This document shows, piece after piece, positions 17,901-24,896 of a stretch of 64,000 nucleotides of DNA. How positions within the stretch are numbered: the first letter of the stretch is position 1; each line of letters opens with the position of its first letter. The position numbers and the translations under genes were made by a program. The DNA comes from Massilia phosphatilytica (GTDB lineage Bacteria > Pseudomonadota > Gammaproteobacteria > Burkholderiales > Burkholderiaceae_D), in assembly GCF_002968015.1 (NCBI RefSeq), contig NZ_PUIP01000026.1:20179-84178 (forward strand), written 5' to 3'. Below the pieces are notes generated by a model, which saw only the letters and a program-made list of their open reading frames with translations, searched no databases and had not been told where the DNA came from.

Positions 17901-20900
17901 GGCGGTGTCGCCGCCGTAGCCGCTGTAGATGCCGCCGTCCACGGTGTCGTCGCCCGCGTCGCCGTACAGCACGTTGGCGCCGCCGTTGCCCACGATGTAG
18001 TCGCCACCGTCGCCGCCGTGGATGGTGTCGTCGAGGAAGCCGCCCTGGAGCATATCCCTGCCATCGCCGCCCTGCAGCGTCATGCCGGCCGAGGAACCGT
18101 CCGGGTGGATGCCTTGCGGGAAGTTGTCGCCCGTAAGATCCTTGATGGCCACGTTCTGCAGCACGACGAGGACCGCGCCATCCGTGTCCGTCGGCGTCGC
18201 GAGCAGCTTGACGACCGTGTCGGCGCCGGCCTGGACGAGACGCAGCACGCCGCCGGGGCCGAACGGGTTGACCGTGGGCATCGGTGCGATCATCGCCAGT
18301 ACGTCCAGCACGTCGCCGCCCGCGCCGGCCTGGAAGTCCTTGATGACCGGTGCATCGCCGTGCGCGGTGCCGGTCGTGATGCGGAAGGTGTCGATGCCGG
18401 CGCCGCCGCTGATCTCCACCACGTCGTGATCGGCCGCGGTGGGGCGGTTGATGCCGATGAAGTCGGCCCCGTCGCCGCCGTCGATGGTGACGTGGAAAGG
18501 CTGGCTCAACTCCGTGCGGGTGACTTCGACCTGGATCCTGTCGTCGCCGGCACCGCCGCGCAAGACGTCGCCGTCCCTGGAGGACACGAGGATGTCGTCG
18601 CCGTCGCCCCCGTCGAGCGTGCTGTGGCCATGTTCGCCGTACGCGTACGCATACTGGCTGTCGTCAATGTAGTCGTTGCCGGCGCCGCCGTTCAGCACGT
18701 TGACGCCCTGGTTGTCGACCAGGGAGTCGTTGCCTGTGCCGCCGTCCAGCGTGTCGTCGCCGTAATCGCCCTGCAGGAAGTCGTTGCCCGCGCCGCCATG
18801 CAGCACGTCGTTGCCGAGGCCGCCGTTGAGCCAGTCGCCGCCGCCCGGCGCATCGTCGCCGCCTTCGAGCAGGTCGTTGCCGCCGCGTCCGCCGAGGAAG
18901 TCGTTGCCCGCGCCGCCCGTGAGCGTGTCGTCGAGGGCGCCGCCGGTCAGCGTGTCAGCGCCGGCCGTGCCCGTCAGCGTGATGCCCTTGCTGGTGCCGG
19001 TGGGGTCGTAGCCGTCGAGGAACGCGGAAGCGGGCAGCGCCGCCAGCGTGGTGCCGGTGAGCGTCGCGAACAGGGTGTACGCATCGCCGCCGCCGTTGAG
19101 GTCGACGTACAGCTTGACGTCGTTGCCGGATTGCTCCGCCTTGAGATAACCGAGGCCGAACGGATTGCCGTTGAAGTTGTCCGATACGAGCGGACGGAGG
19201 TCCAGCTTGTCGCCGGAGGCTGCGGAAAAGTCCGTGATCGTGACCGTGCCGCCCGTCTTGCCGACGACCGGGATGAAAATATCGGCGCCCGCGCCGCCGC
19301 CGGCGGTCATCGACGTGCCTTTATCGCCCAGGAGGTAGAGCGTGTCGTCACCGTCGCCGCCGCGCGTGACCGACGGATCGGCGGAGGCGCTGCCGACCGC
19401 GGTGATCGCGTCGTTGCCGGCACCGCCGTCGAGCGTGTCGCCGGCGCCGCCGGTGATCGTGTCGTTGCCGGTGTCGCCATCGATGCTGTCGCGGCCGGCC
19501 GATCCGGCGTTGATGGTGTCATTGCCGGCGCCGCCCTGGAACGTGTTGTTGCCGTACCAGTCGTTCAAGGCGTCGTTGCCGTCGCCGCCGACGAGGGTGT
19601 CGTTGCCGTCTTCGCCGTTCAGGTAATCGTCACCCTTGCCGCCGTCGAGCAGGTCGTTGCCGCCGCCGCCGTAGAGGAAATCGTTGCCGTCCAGGCCGCT
19701 GATGGTGTCGTCGACCTGCATGCCATGGAATTCGTCCCGTCCGGCGGTACCCGTCAGCGTCATGCCTTTCGACGAGCCGAGCGGATCGAACCCGCCGACG
19801 AAGTCGATGCCGGTGAGCTGGCCGGGCTGGATGCCGTTCAGGTGCAGCAAGGTCTGGTAGACGGTCGTGCCGTCGTAGAACTGGACGCGGGCCTGCAGCG
19901 CGGTGCCGGTCGCGTCCGCCACCAGTTTCACGTCGCCGCTCGCGAACGGGTTGCCGCTGGCGTTGTAGGGCAGCAGATAGCGCAGGTCGATCTGGTCGCC
20001 GCCTGTCCCCGACTTGAAATCGGTGACGTCGACCCGCGCCGTGCTGTCCGGCAGGCCGTAGTGTGCCGGCGCATACGTGTCCGTGCCGGCGCCGCCGGTC
20101 AGCGCGACGTGGCCGGTGGTGTGGTCGTACAGCCGCACGTCGAACGTGTCGTTGCCGTTGCCGCCGTTCGCGCTGACGGTCGACCCGGTGATCGACCTCA
20201 CGTCGATGATGAGGCTGTCGTTGCCGTCACCGCCCGTCAAGCTGGTCGTGTCGGTGCCGCTGAGGGTATCGTTGCCGGCGCCGCCGTCGAGCGCACTGGT
20301 GCCGGTGGTGCCTCCACCATAGAGGTGATCCTCGCCGTCGCCGCCGCGCAGCACATTACTGCCCGACGTGTCGTACAGCGTATCGTTGCCGACCCCGCCG
20401 TCGAGCGTGTCGTCGCCGTCGCCGCCGTCCAGGTAGTCCTCGCCCGCATCGCCGAAGAGCTGGTCGTTGCCGTTCCCGCCGCGCGCCTGATCGGCGTTGT
20501 TGCCGCCGTGGATGATGTCGTTGCCATCGTCGCCGTTCAGCCAGTCGCTGCCGGCGCCGCCATTGATCGTGTCGTTGCCGGCGCCGCCGTTGATGCTGTC
20601 GTCGTCGTACCAGGCATCGACGGGGCCGCCCGTCAGCAGGTCGTTGCCGCCGTGGCCGACGAGCGTATCGTTGCCGACGCCGCCGGACAGCGTATCGCCG
20701 AGATCGCTGCCGTGCAGCAGATTATTGCCGTCGCTGCCGTTCAGGGTAACGGCCGTCGGGCTGAGGGCGCTCAGGAACGTGTTCATACCCAGGTAATACG
20801 GCTCGTTCCCCGCCAGGTCCTTGATCGCGTGGGTATCGAAGTTGAACCAGTATTCCGTGCCGTAGGCCAGCGGCTTGTTCAGGTGCAGGGTGAGGGTATT

Positions 20901-21140
20901 GCCCGCGATGTGGATGGCCGGGTCGGTCGCCACGTTGCCGCTGAAGACGACAGTGGGGCCCGATATCAGTTGCAGCTTGCCAGTGCCGGCCTGGATGTTC
21001 TCGTTGAACGTCAACACCAGGTCGGCGGTGATCGCCGTACCATCCTTGGGCCCGGATACGATGTAGGGCGGCTGGTTGTCGGCCGTATCGGCGCCGCCGC
21101 CGGACATGGAGCCGTTCTGGAAGGCTACGGAAGTGGTCAT
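14994..21140 (-). CDS. Giant RTX (calcium-binding repeat) protein with DUF4214 C-terminus
   Basis: The protein has 2048 residues. Residues about 25-130 form an Ig-like SwmB-type domain. Residues 135-1790 hold dozens of GGxGxDxLx nonapeptides, the RTX calcium beta-roll, arranged in six larger modules. Residues 1793-1823 are a Pro/Ala/Thr linker (PAPTPTPAP type). A last RTX patch (about 1830-1870) and two DUF4214 units (AYRFYRAAFDRTPDLPGLGFW, about 1929-2035) follow. There is no N-terminal signal peptide, which fits type I secretion with a C-terminal signal. No HlyB/HlyD/TolC genes are in the window, so the exporter is elsewhere. The protein is very acidic. A role as a large surface or extracellular structural protein is likely; no enzyme domain is visible. 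Confidence 0.9.
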   Translation of the reverse strand: MTTSVAFQNGSMSGGGADTADNQPPYIVSGPKDGTAITADLVLTFNENIQAGTGKLQLISGPTVVFSGNVATDPAIHIAGNTLTLHLNKPLAYGTEYWFNFDTHAIKDLAGNEPYYLGMNTFLSALSPTAVTLNGSDGNNLLHGSDLGDTLSGGVGNDTLVGHGGNDLLTGGPVDAWYDDDSINGGAGNDTINGGAGSDWLNGDDGNDIIHGGNNADQARGGNGNDQLFGDAGEDYLDGGDGDDTLDGGVGNDTLYDTSGSNVLRGGDGEDHLYGGGTTGTSALDGGAGNDTLSGTDTTSLTGGDGNDSLIIDVRSITGSTVSANGGNGNDTFDVRLYDHTTGHVALTGGAGTDTYAPAHYGLPDSTARVDVTDFKSGTGGDQIDLRYLLPYNASGNPFASGDVKLVADATGTALQARVQFYDGTTVYQTLLHLNGIQPGQLTGIDFVGGFDPLGSSKGMTLTGTAGRDEFHGMQVDDTISGLDGNDFLYGGGGNDLLDGGKGDDYLNGEDGNDTLVGGDGNDALNDWYGNNTFQGGAGNDTINAGSAGRDSIDGDTGNDTITGGAGDTLDGGAGNDAITAVGSASADPSVTRGGDGDDTLYLLGDKGTSMTAGGGAGADIFIPVVGKTGGTVTITDFSAASGDKLDLRPLVSDNFNGNPFGLGYLKAEQSGNDVKLYVDLNGGGDAYTLFATLTGTTLAALPASAFLDGYDPTGTSKGITLTGTAGADTLTGGALDDTLTGGAGNDFLGGRGGNDLLEGGDDAPGGGDWLNGGLGNDVLHGGAGNDFLQGDYGDDTLDGGTGNDSLVDNQGVNVLNGGAGNDYIDDSQYAYAYGEHGHSTLDGGDGDDILVSSRDGDVLRGGAGDDRIQVEVTRTELSQPFHVTIDGGDGADFIGINRPTAADHDVVEISGGAGIDTFRITTGTAHGDAPVIKDFQAGAGGDVLDVLAMIAPMPTVNPFGPGGVLRLVQAGADTVVKLLATPTDTDGAVLVVLQNVAIKDLTGDNFPQGIHPDGSSAGMTLQGGDGRDMLQGGFLDDTIHGGDGGDYIVGNGGANVLYGDAGDDTVDGGIYSGYGGDTADHLYGGSGSDVLTGKGHDTLEGGDDADILSTFGGGNVLDGGAGNDRLSAYNDDLLRGGDGDDTLQATGFGDTLEGGSGNDELYVETDNSYSSGAIGGKLTLDGGDGDDTFVFGIRSTDTALVHAHGGAGQDTFTVRAVQAATVITVDDFQAGVGGDIVNLDALARTGALGQSPFGTHGNLNVVQRGADAVLQADLDGTGPGGFTDVLILTNVDKSALTVANFWNGFNPDGSNKGLSLTGTDGADQLNGGFLDDTLAGGAGNDTLTGNLGNDSVDGGDGDDVLSDNDGQYLPASTANGNDTLHGGAGNDTLTSWYGNDSLDGGSGDDELHIDGNYYRAPDTIRADGGDGNDHFIVNIYYDSDLKIQLTGGAGSDLFTLSAPAGADAITITDFQAGAGGDVLQAFANWTGTTPFSGGSYRLDQRGADTVLVHDPDGTGPRAWEDAVILKNVDKAKLVADNFGGWAPDGSTTGKVIEGTTTADTLQGTPLDDTIRGGDGDDIIIGAGGSDQIDGGAGNDSLEGGLGNDTLTGGDGDDLLSAVLGGNDVLQGGAGNDHLIGAGNATLDGGLGDDVLEAGNARAGVHLVLQGGAGSDTFRTLGDVAPTAVVTATGGDGSDVFESAFFGRVYTVTDFKAGAGGDLIDVKFDFGTIKNPFADGYLILRQVGSDTVLDFDADGTANNFTAYQVLRLANVNAGKLTADNFVHHYDPQAGVKPAPTPTPAPTPTPAPAPAPAPEPTPAPPTPGETHTGTTGTDQLAGTAGSDTLDGGDGDDLLHGGAGNDILVGGTGRDSASYDGKATDYKVTHDATGWHVADQRSGGTDGTDTLQGVERVTFADGTVALDTDGDAGAAYRFYRAAFDRTPDLPGLGFWIGAMDKGSSVQDLAAGFSTSKEFTTMYGAASNADIVGRLYHNVLHRTPEQAGYDYWLHVLDNKQASLSDVLAAFSESAENKDAVAELIANGILFTPWQG
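15771..20738 (-). repeat. Six tandem RTX super-modules inside one gene
   Basis: In protein terms the modules start near residues 135, 455, 715, 1015, 1310 and 1547, so the period is about 235-320 residues. Each begins with a G-S-x-K-G-x-x-L-x-G-T-x-G-x-D phrase and runs through RTX nonapeptides. Each then passes a D-F-x-A-G-x-G-G-D-x-x-D phrase and an N-P-F-x-x-G strand block, and closes with L-x-x-x-N-F-x-x-G-x-x-P-D-G-S. The DNA repeats are diverged, not identical. Confidence 0.85.
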
Positions 21141-21213
21141 CGTTGCATCTTTTTTGTAAATATAGAACTATTACGTAACTCAGCAATAATGTCCACAACC
21201 TATTGAAAACAAA

Positions 21214-21244
21214 ACGGGCCGGACAGCATCGCCGTCCGGCCCGT
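21214..21244 (-). terminator. katA: Catalase gene terminator
   Basis: A perfect 11-bp GC-rich stem (21214-21224 with 21234-21244) lies 20 bases past the catalase stop. On the minus strand it is followed by TTTTGTTTTC. Confidence 0.88.
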
Positions 21245-21263
21245 CATCTGGCGCGTTGTGCGC

Positions 21264-22718
21264 TTACGCGTTGTTCTGCAGCTGACGGATCGCTTCGGCA
21301 ACACCCTGGCCGTACGCCGCATCCGCTTTCAGGAAATGGCCGATCTGGCGATCCTGCGTGGCGGCATCCGCATTGGACAGCGACCCGGCGATGTTGGCGA
21401 TCAGGTTGTGCTTGCCGTCTTCCGTGAGCAGGCGGAACAGGTTACCGGCTTGCGTGAAGTGGTCGTCCGTGGCGCGGGTGTCGTAGCGGCCCGCGTTGCC
21501 TTCGACCGGCCAGCCGGCGTCGCCGTGGCCGAAGCCGCCGGCGGCCGGGACGTTCCCATGCACCGGATCATAGTTCGCTGCCGCGCCGCCGTTGGCGATG
21601 GCCATCGCGCCGTCGCGCTGCTGGTTGTGGAACGGGCAGCGCGGACGGTTCACCGGCAGGTGCTGGTGGTTCGTGCCGACGCGGTACAGCTGGGCGTCGT
21701 GGTAGGCGAACAGGCGCGCCTGCAGCATCTTGTCCGGGCTGTAGCCCATGCCCGGCACGATGTTCGACGGCGACAGCGCGGCCTGCTCGACGTCGGCGTG
21801 GTAATTGTCCGGGTTGCGGTTCAGTTCCAGGATGCCGACGGGGATGCGCGGGAATTCGCCCTGCGGCCACACCTTGGTCAGGTCGAACGCGTCCCAGCCG
21901 GTCTTCGCTTCCCAGGCGGCGCGCTGGGCGTCGTCCATCACCTGGATCTCCACGCTCCAGCGCGGGAAATCGCCCTTGGCGATGGCGTTGAACAGGTCGC
22001 GCTGGGCATAGTCCGGGTCGACGCCGGCCAGCCGCTGGGCTTCCGCTGCCGTCAGGTTTTTAATGCCTTGCAGCGTCTTGAAGTGCCACTTGACCCACAC
22101 GCGTTCGCCCGCGTCGTTGATCAGGCTGTACGTGTGGCTGCCGAAGCCGTCCATGTGGCGGTAGCCGTCCGGCGTGCCGCGGTCCGAGAACAGGATCGTC
22201 ACCTGGTGCAGGCTTTCCGGCGTCTTGCTCCAGAAGTCCCACACGTTCTGCGCGGATTTCAGGTTCGTCTGCGGGTCGCGTTTCTGCGTGTGGATGAAGT
22301 CGGGGAATTTGATGCCGTCCTTCAGGAAGAACGTCGGAGTGTTGTTGCCCACCAGGTCCCAGTTGCCTTCCTCGGTGTAGAAGCGCAGGGCGAAACCGCG
22401 CGGATCGCGTTCGGTATCGGCCGAGCCCTTTTCGCCGCCGACGGTCGAGAAGCGCAGGAACGTTTCCGTCTGCTTGCCGATGGCCGAAAACAGTTTCGCC
22501 TTCGTGTACTTGCTGACGTCGTGGGTAACCGTGAAGGTGCCGTATGCGCCCGAACCCTTCGCATGCACGACGCGCTCGGGGATGCGCTCGCGGTTGAAGT
22601 GCTGCAGTTTCTCGATCAGGTGGAAGTCCTGCAGCAGCACGGGGCCGCGCGGACCGGCCGTGATCGAGTTCTGGTTGTCGGTGACAGGAATGCCGGAGGC
22701 GGTGGTGAGTTGGGTCAT
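21264..22718 (-). CDS. katA: Monofunctional haem catalase (small-subunit type)
   Basis: This 484-residue enzyme converts hydrogen peroxide to water and oxygen. The distal His52 (RVVHAKGSGAYG), the catalytic Asn125 region (LVGNNTPTFF) and the proximal haem Tyr339 (RLFAYHDAQLYRVG) are all present. Length and lack of a flavodoxin-like extension place it with small-subunit (clade 3) catalases. No signal peptide is seen, so it is cytoplasmic. Upstream lies a perfect ATAG-N7-CTAT OxyR-type half-operator and a 24-bp palindrome, which predicts peroxide induction. It has its own terminator, so it is monocistronic. Confidence 0.96.
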   Translation of the reverse strand: MTQLTTASGIPVTDNQNSITAGPRGPVLLQDFHLIEKLQHFNRERIPERVVHAKGSGAYGTFTVTHDVSKYTKAKLFSAIGKQTETFLRFSTVGGEKGSADTERDPRGFALRFYTEEGNWDLVGNNTPTFFLKDGIKFPDFIHTQKRDPQTNLKSAQNVWDFWSKTPESLHQVTILFSDRGTPDGYRHMDGFGSHTYSLINDAGERVWVKWHFKTLQGIKNLTAAEAQRLAGVDPDYAQRDLFNAIAKGDFPRWSVEIQVMDDAQRAAWEAKTGWDAFDLTKVWPQGEFPRIPVGILELNRNPDNYHADVEQAALSPSNIVPGMGYSPDKMLQARLFAYHDAQLYRVGTNHQHLPVNRPRCPFHNQQRDGAMAIANGGAAANYDPVHGNVPAAGGFGHGDAGWPVEGNAGRYDTRATDDHFTQAGNLFRLLTEDGKHNLIANIAGSLSNADAATQDRQIGHFLKADAAYGQGVAEAIRQLQNNA

Positions 22719-22739
22719 GGCGGCTCTTTCATGGTTAGG

Positions 22740-22774
22740 CTATCGATGAATATTCATCGATAGATGTGATCTAT
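22740..22774. promoter_or_regulatory. Catalase control region: 24-bp palindrome plus OxyR-type half-site
   Basis: Positions 22740-22763 form an exact 24-bp palindrome, starting CTATCGATGAAT. Its last four bases begin ATAGATGTGATCTAT (22760-22774), which matches every fixed base of the OxyR half-consensus ATAG-n-T-nnn-A-n-CTAT. It lies 22-56 bases upstream of the catalase start. The second half-site that a full OxyR tetramer would use is not clear on either side. Confidence 0.65.
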
Positions 22775-22910
22775 TCATAACCATGGTAGAGCTTGCGGGG
22801 TATTCGTGCAAACTATCTGTTTATATGGAGTTGATAGGCAGAATCAATTGTATCAATGTTTAGTTGTGAGAAAGACTATTGTCCGACGCTGTACCGAGGT
22901 GGCTCGTGGT

Positions 22911-23171
22911 ATGTCGGTTGAAGTTTCCACACCGGACGCCCATAATCTTCTTATGACACCTGCTATCGATAAGATTGTTATCAGGGACTTTCCTCAACTG
23001 GCCCTGATTGCTTGGAACCGCCGGCCCGACGATGTCATCACGGGCGAGGATGCGTTTGCGCTTTACGAAGCTAACTGGCGCTTTGTCGAAGAAGATCGTC
23101 TGCAGCCGCGCGAACGTGACATGATTGTGCGTCTGACACAGGTCTACGGTCACGGCCTGATGAATGTTTAA
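22911..23171 (+). CDS. Small putative partner/antitoxin of the AbiEii-type gene
   Basis: The 86-residue acidic protein has no recognised domain. Visible features are a central L-I-A-W-N-R-R-P-D-D segment, A-L-Y-E-A-N-W-R-F-V-E, and a C-terminal V-Y-G-H-G-L-M-N-V. ATG 22911 is preferred because GAGGTGG lies upstream; an in-frame GTG at 22806 has no such site. It overlaps the nucleotidyltransferase gene by 8 bases (ATGTTTAA), so translation is coupled. It does not look like AbiEi, which is larger and carries a winged helix. Its position suggests it is the cognate partner. The gene is clearly lower in GC than its flanks, a sign of transfer. Confidence 0.72.
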   Translation: MSVEVSTPDAHNLLMTPAIDKIVIRDFPQLALIAWNRRPDDVITGEDAFALYEANWRFVEEDRLQPRERDMIVRLTQVYGHGLMNV

Positions 23172-23841
23172 GCGTGCCCATCATAATCGCATTCAGTCGT
23201 TGCTGACGGCGCTCGACGCCGATTTCCTCGGCCGGAACGGCTGTTTTTTTGGTGGGGGCACCGCCATTGTCCTGGCCTTGGACGAATACAGGGAATCGGT
23301 CGACATTCATTTTCTGTGCGCATCCCAGGACGGTTATCGGGAATTGCGCAATACGATTACCAACGTTTCACTTGGGGCTATTTTCGCGCGGCCTGTCGAA
23401 CTCGCGCGCGAGGTCAGGGCAGACCGTTACGGCATCCGGACGTTCCTGTTGTCCGACGGCGTACCTGTGAAATTTGAAATCGTCAGCGAAGGGCGAATCC
23501 ACATCGATGGCTTCGTCGATCCTGTGACCGGCGTGCCCACCCTGAGCCGAACGGACATGTACGCCGAAAAACTGCTGGCGAATACCGACCGGTATAACGA
23601 CAAGGCCGTTGCAAGCAGGGACATCATTGATCTGGCGATGATGATCGGACATTGGGGACGTATCCCCTCGGACGCTTGGGAGAAGGCAAGACAGGCGTAC
23701 GGCGCATCGGTCGACCATGCCTTCCAGACTGCGCTCGATCTGGTCGGCGAGCGAGCCTACCTCGTGCAATGCCTGCAGAAAATGCACATGGAACTGGCGC
23801 TGGTGGACCGGATCCCTGACCTGCTCAGGCAGGGGCGATGA
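23164..23841 (+). CDS. AbiEii/AbiGii-type nucleotidyltransferase (putative toxin)
   Basis: This 225-residue protein has the family core: FFGGGTAIVLALD (residues 28-40), the beta strand ESVDIHFL (44-51), and a C-terminal helical region with DMYAEKLLAN and a D-I-I-D-L helix. AbiEii proteins are type IV toxins or phage-exclusion factors that transfer nucleotides to RNA. The family normally has S-x-D-x-D after the GGTA motif. Here Asp47 is present but the second Asp is His49, encoded by CAT, which may change metal binding or inactivate the enzyme. The upstream small gene overlaps by 8 bases. Confidence 0.82.
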   Translation: MFKRAHHNRIQSLLTALDADFLGRNGCFFGGGTAIVLALDEYRESVDIHFLCASQDGYRELRNTITNVSLGAIFARPVELAREVRADRYGIRTFLLSDGVPVKFEIVSEGRIHIDGFVDPVTGVPTLSRTDMYAEKLLANTDRYNDKAVASRDIIDLAMMIGHWGRIPSDAWEKARQAYGASVDHAFQTALDLVGERAYLVQCLQKMHMELALVDRIPDLLRQGR

Positions 23842-23850
23842 AAAAAGAAA

Positions 23851-23880
23851 AAGGCGCCAACCCATCAAGGGTGGCGCCTT
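23851..23880. terminator. Bidirectional terminator between AbiEii-like gene and ohr
   Basis: AAGGCGCCA (23851-23859) plus CCC pairs with GGG plus TGGCGCCTT (ending 23880), with one bulged A and a 5-base loop. The minus strand continues into TTTTTCTTTTTT, a good terminator tail for ohr; the plus strand has TTTGTT. Confidence 0.85.
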
Positions 23881-23898
23881 TGTTCTACTCACGAAAAC

Positions 23899-24327
23899 TT
23901 AGATCAGGCTCAGCTTGACGTCAATGTTGCCGCGGGTCGCGTTCGAATACGGGCACACGATGTGGGCAGCATCGACCAGGTCCTGCGCCACGGCGCGGTC
24001 CAGGCCCGGCAGGCTCACGGCCAGTTCCACGGCCAGGCCGAAACCGTTCGGGATCGGGCCGATCGAGACGCTGGCGTCGATCGACGCGTCGGCCGGGACG
24101 GCCACTTTCTTCTGGCCGGCGACGAACTTGATGGCGCCCATGAAGCAGGCCGAGTAGCCGGCGGCGAACAGTTGTTCCGGGTTGGTGGCGTCACCCTTGC
24201 CGCCCATTTCCTTCGGCGGTGCCAGGCGGACGTCCAGCAGGCCGTCGTCGGTGCGGGAGGTGCCTTCGCGGCCGCCGGTGGTGTGAGCTTTGGCGGTGTA
24301 CAGGACTTTGTCGAGTTTGGTGGTCAT
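23899..24327 (-). CDS. ohr: Organic hydroperoxide resistance protein Ohr
   Basis: The 142-residue Ohr/OsmC-fold peroxidase has both catalytic cysteines: Cys61 (AAGYSACFMGA) and Cys125 (IVCPYSNATRGNIDV). It reduces fatty-acid and other organic hydroperoxides in the cytoplasm using lipoyl-dependent thiols. The FAAGYSACF spacing is of Ohr type rather than OsmC type. It lies 44 bases downstream of ohrR on the same strand, ahead of a strong terminator, so an ohrR-ohr operon is likely. Confidence 0.95.
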   Translation of the reverse strand: MTTKLDKVLYTAKAHTTGGREGTSRTDDGLLDVRLAPPKEMGGKGDATNPEQLFAAGYSACFMGAIKFVAGQKKVAVPADASIDASVSIGPIPNGFGLAVELAVSLPGLDRAVAQDLVDAAHIVCPYSNATRGNIDVKLSLI

Positions 24328-24371
24328 GGCGTTACCCTTTCAGTGGTTGAGTTCGTACTGCACATAAATCT

Positions 24372-24821
24372 TCATATTGCGCCGGCGAGCCTGGCGCGCA
24401 TCGTCTTGATCTCGCCGACGAGTCTTACAACGTCCTGCACGTCGCAACCGGTGGCGCCCAGGATGCAGGCCGGGATGCCGGCCGCTTGCTCCTTCAGCGC
24501 ACACGCCGCGGCCGTCAGCCGGATCACCACGCGGCGCTCGTCCTGCGGATCGCGGGAGCGGTCGACCAGGCCCTGGGCCTCCAGCCGCTTCAGCAGCGGG
24601 GTCAACGTCCCGGAATCGAGGTACAGGCGCTCGCCGATGTCCGATACGGTCAAGCCGTCGCGCTCCCACAGCACCAGCAGCACCAGGTACTGCGGATACG
24701 TCACGCCCAGCTTGTCCAGGTGCGGCTTGTACACCTTCGTCATCGCCAGCGATGCCGAGTGGAGTGCGAAGCACAACTGGTTGTCGAGCAGGAGAGCTGC
24801 GTTTGCGTCGTTCGTTTCCAT
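24372..24821 (-). CDS. ohrR: MarR-family peroxide sensor OhrR
   Basis: This 149-residue winged-helix repressor has the reactive Cys17 in D-N-Q-L-C-F-A-L-H, the site that senses organic peroxides in OhrR proteins. GVTYPQYLVLLVLWE, the SGTLTPLLKRLEAQGL recognition helix and the wing RDPQDERRVVI follow. Two additional Cys residues near the C-terminus (about 124 and 132) fit the two-Cys OhrR class, in which a disulfide forms on oxidation. ATG 24821 is chosen over an upstream in-frame start because the operator palindrome lies directly upstream of it. It heads the ohr operon. Confidence 0.92.
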   Translation of the reverse strand: METNDANAALLLDNQLCFALHSASLAMTKVYKPHLDKLGVTYPQYLVLLVLWERDGLTVSDIGERLYLDSGTLTPLLKRLEAQGLVDRSRDPQDERRVVIRLTAAACALKEQAAGIPACILGATGCDVQDVVRLVGEIKTMRARLAGAI

Positions 24822-24834
24822 GGGTTGAACTATA

Positions 24835-24855
24835 GCGCGCAATTTAATTGTGCGC
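24835..24855. promoter_or_regulatory. OhrR operator
   Basis: A 21-bp palindrome with one mismatched pair is centred on T24845. Its core, CAATTTAATTG, strongly resembles the AT-rich OhrR boxes known from other bacteria (CAATT-A/T-AATTG). It is 14 bases upstream of the ohrR start, which fits autorepression of the ohrR-ohr operon. Confidence 0.78.
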
Positions 24856-24896
24856 AATATGTTTGTTTTTATGAACGCCATAGCGCGGAACTATGA

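Noticed and set aside
14994..21140. Regular DNA repeats that could be mistaken for a CRISPR array
   Set aside because: The periodicity follows codons of RTX nonapeptides, the units are diverged, there are no unique spacers of constant length and no cas genes.
17850..21206. A long plus-strand frame opposite the RTX gene
   Set aside because: The GGxGxDxLx repeats on the minus strand force a repetitive open antisense frame; the translation is Ala/Val-rich with no recognisable domain.
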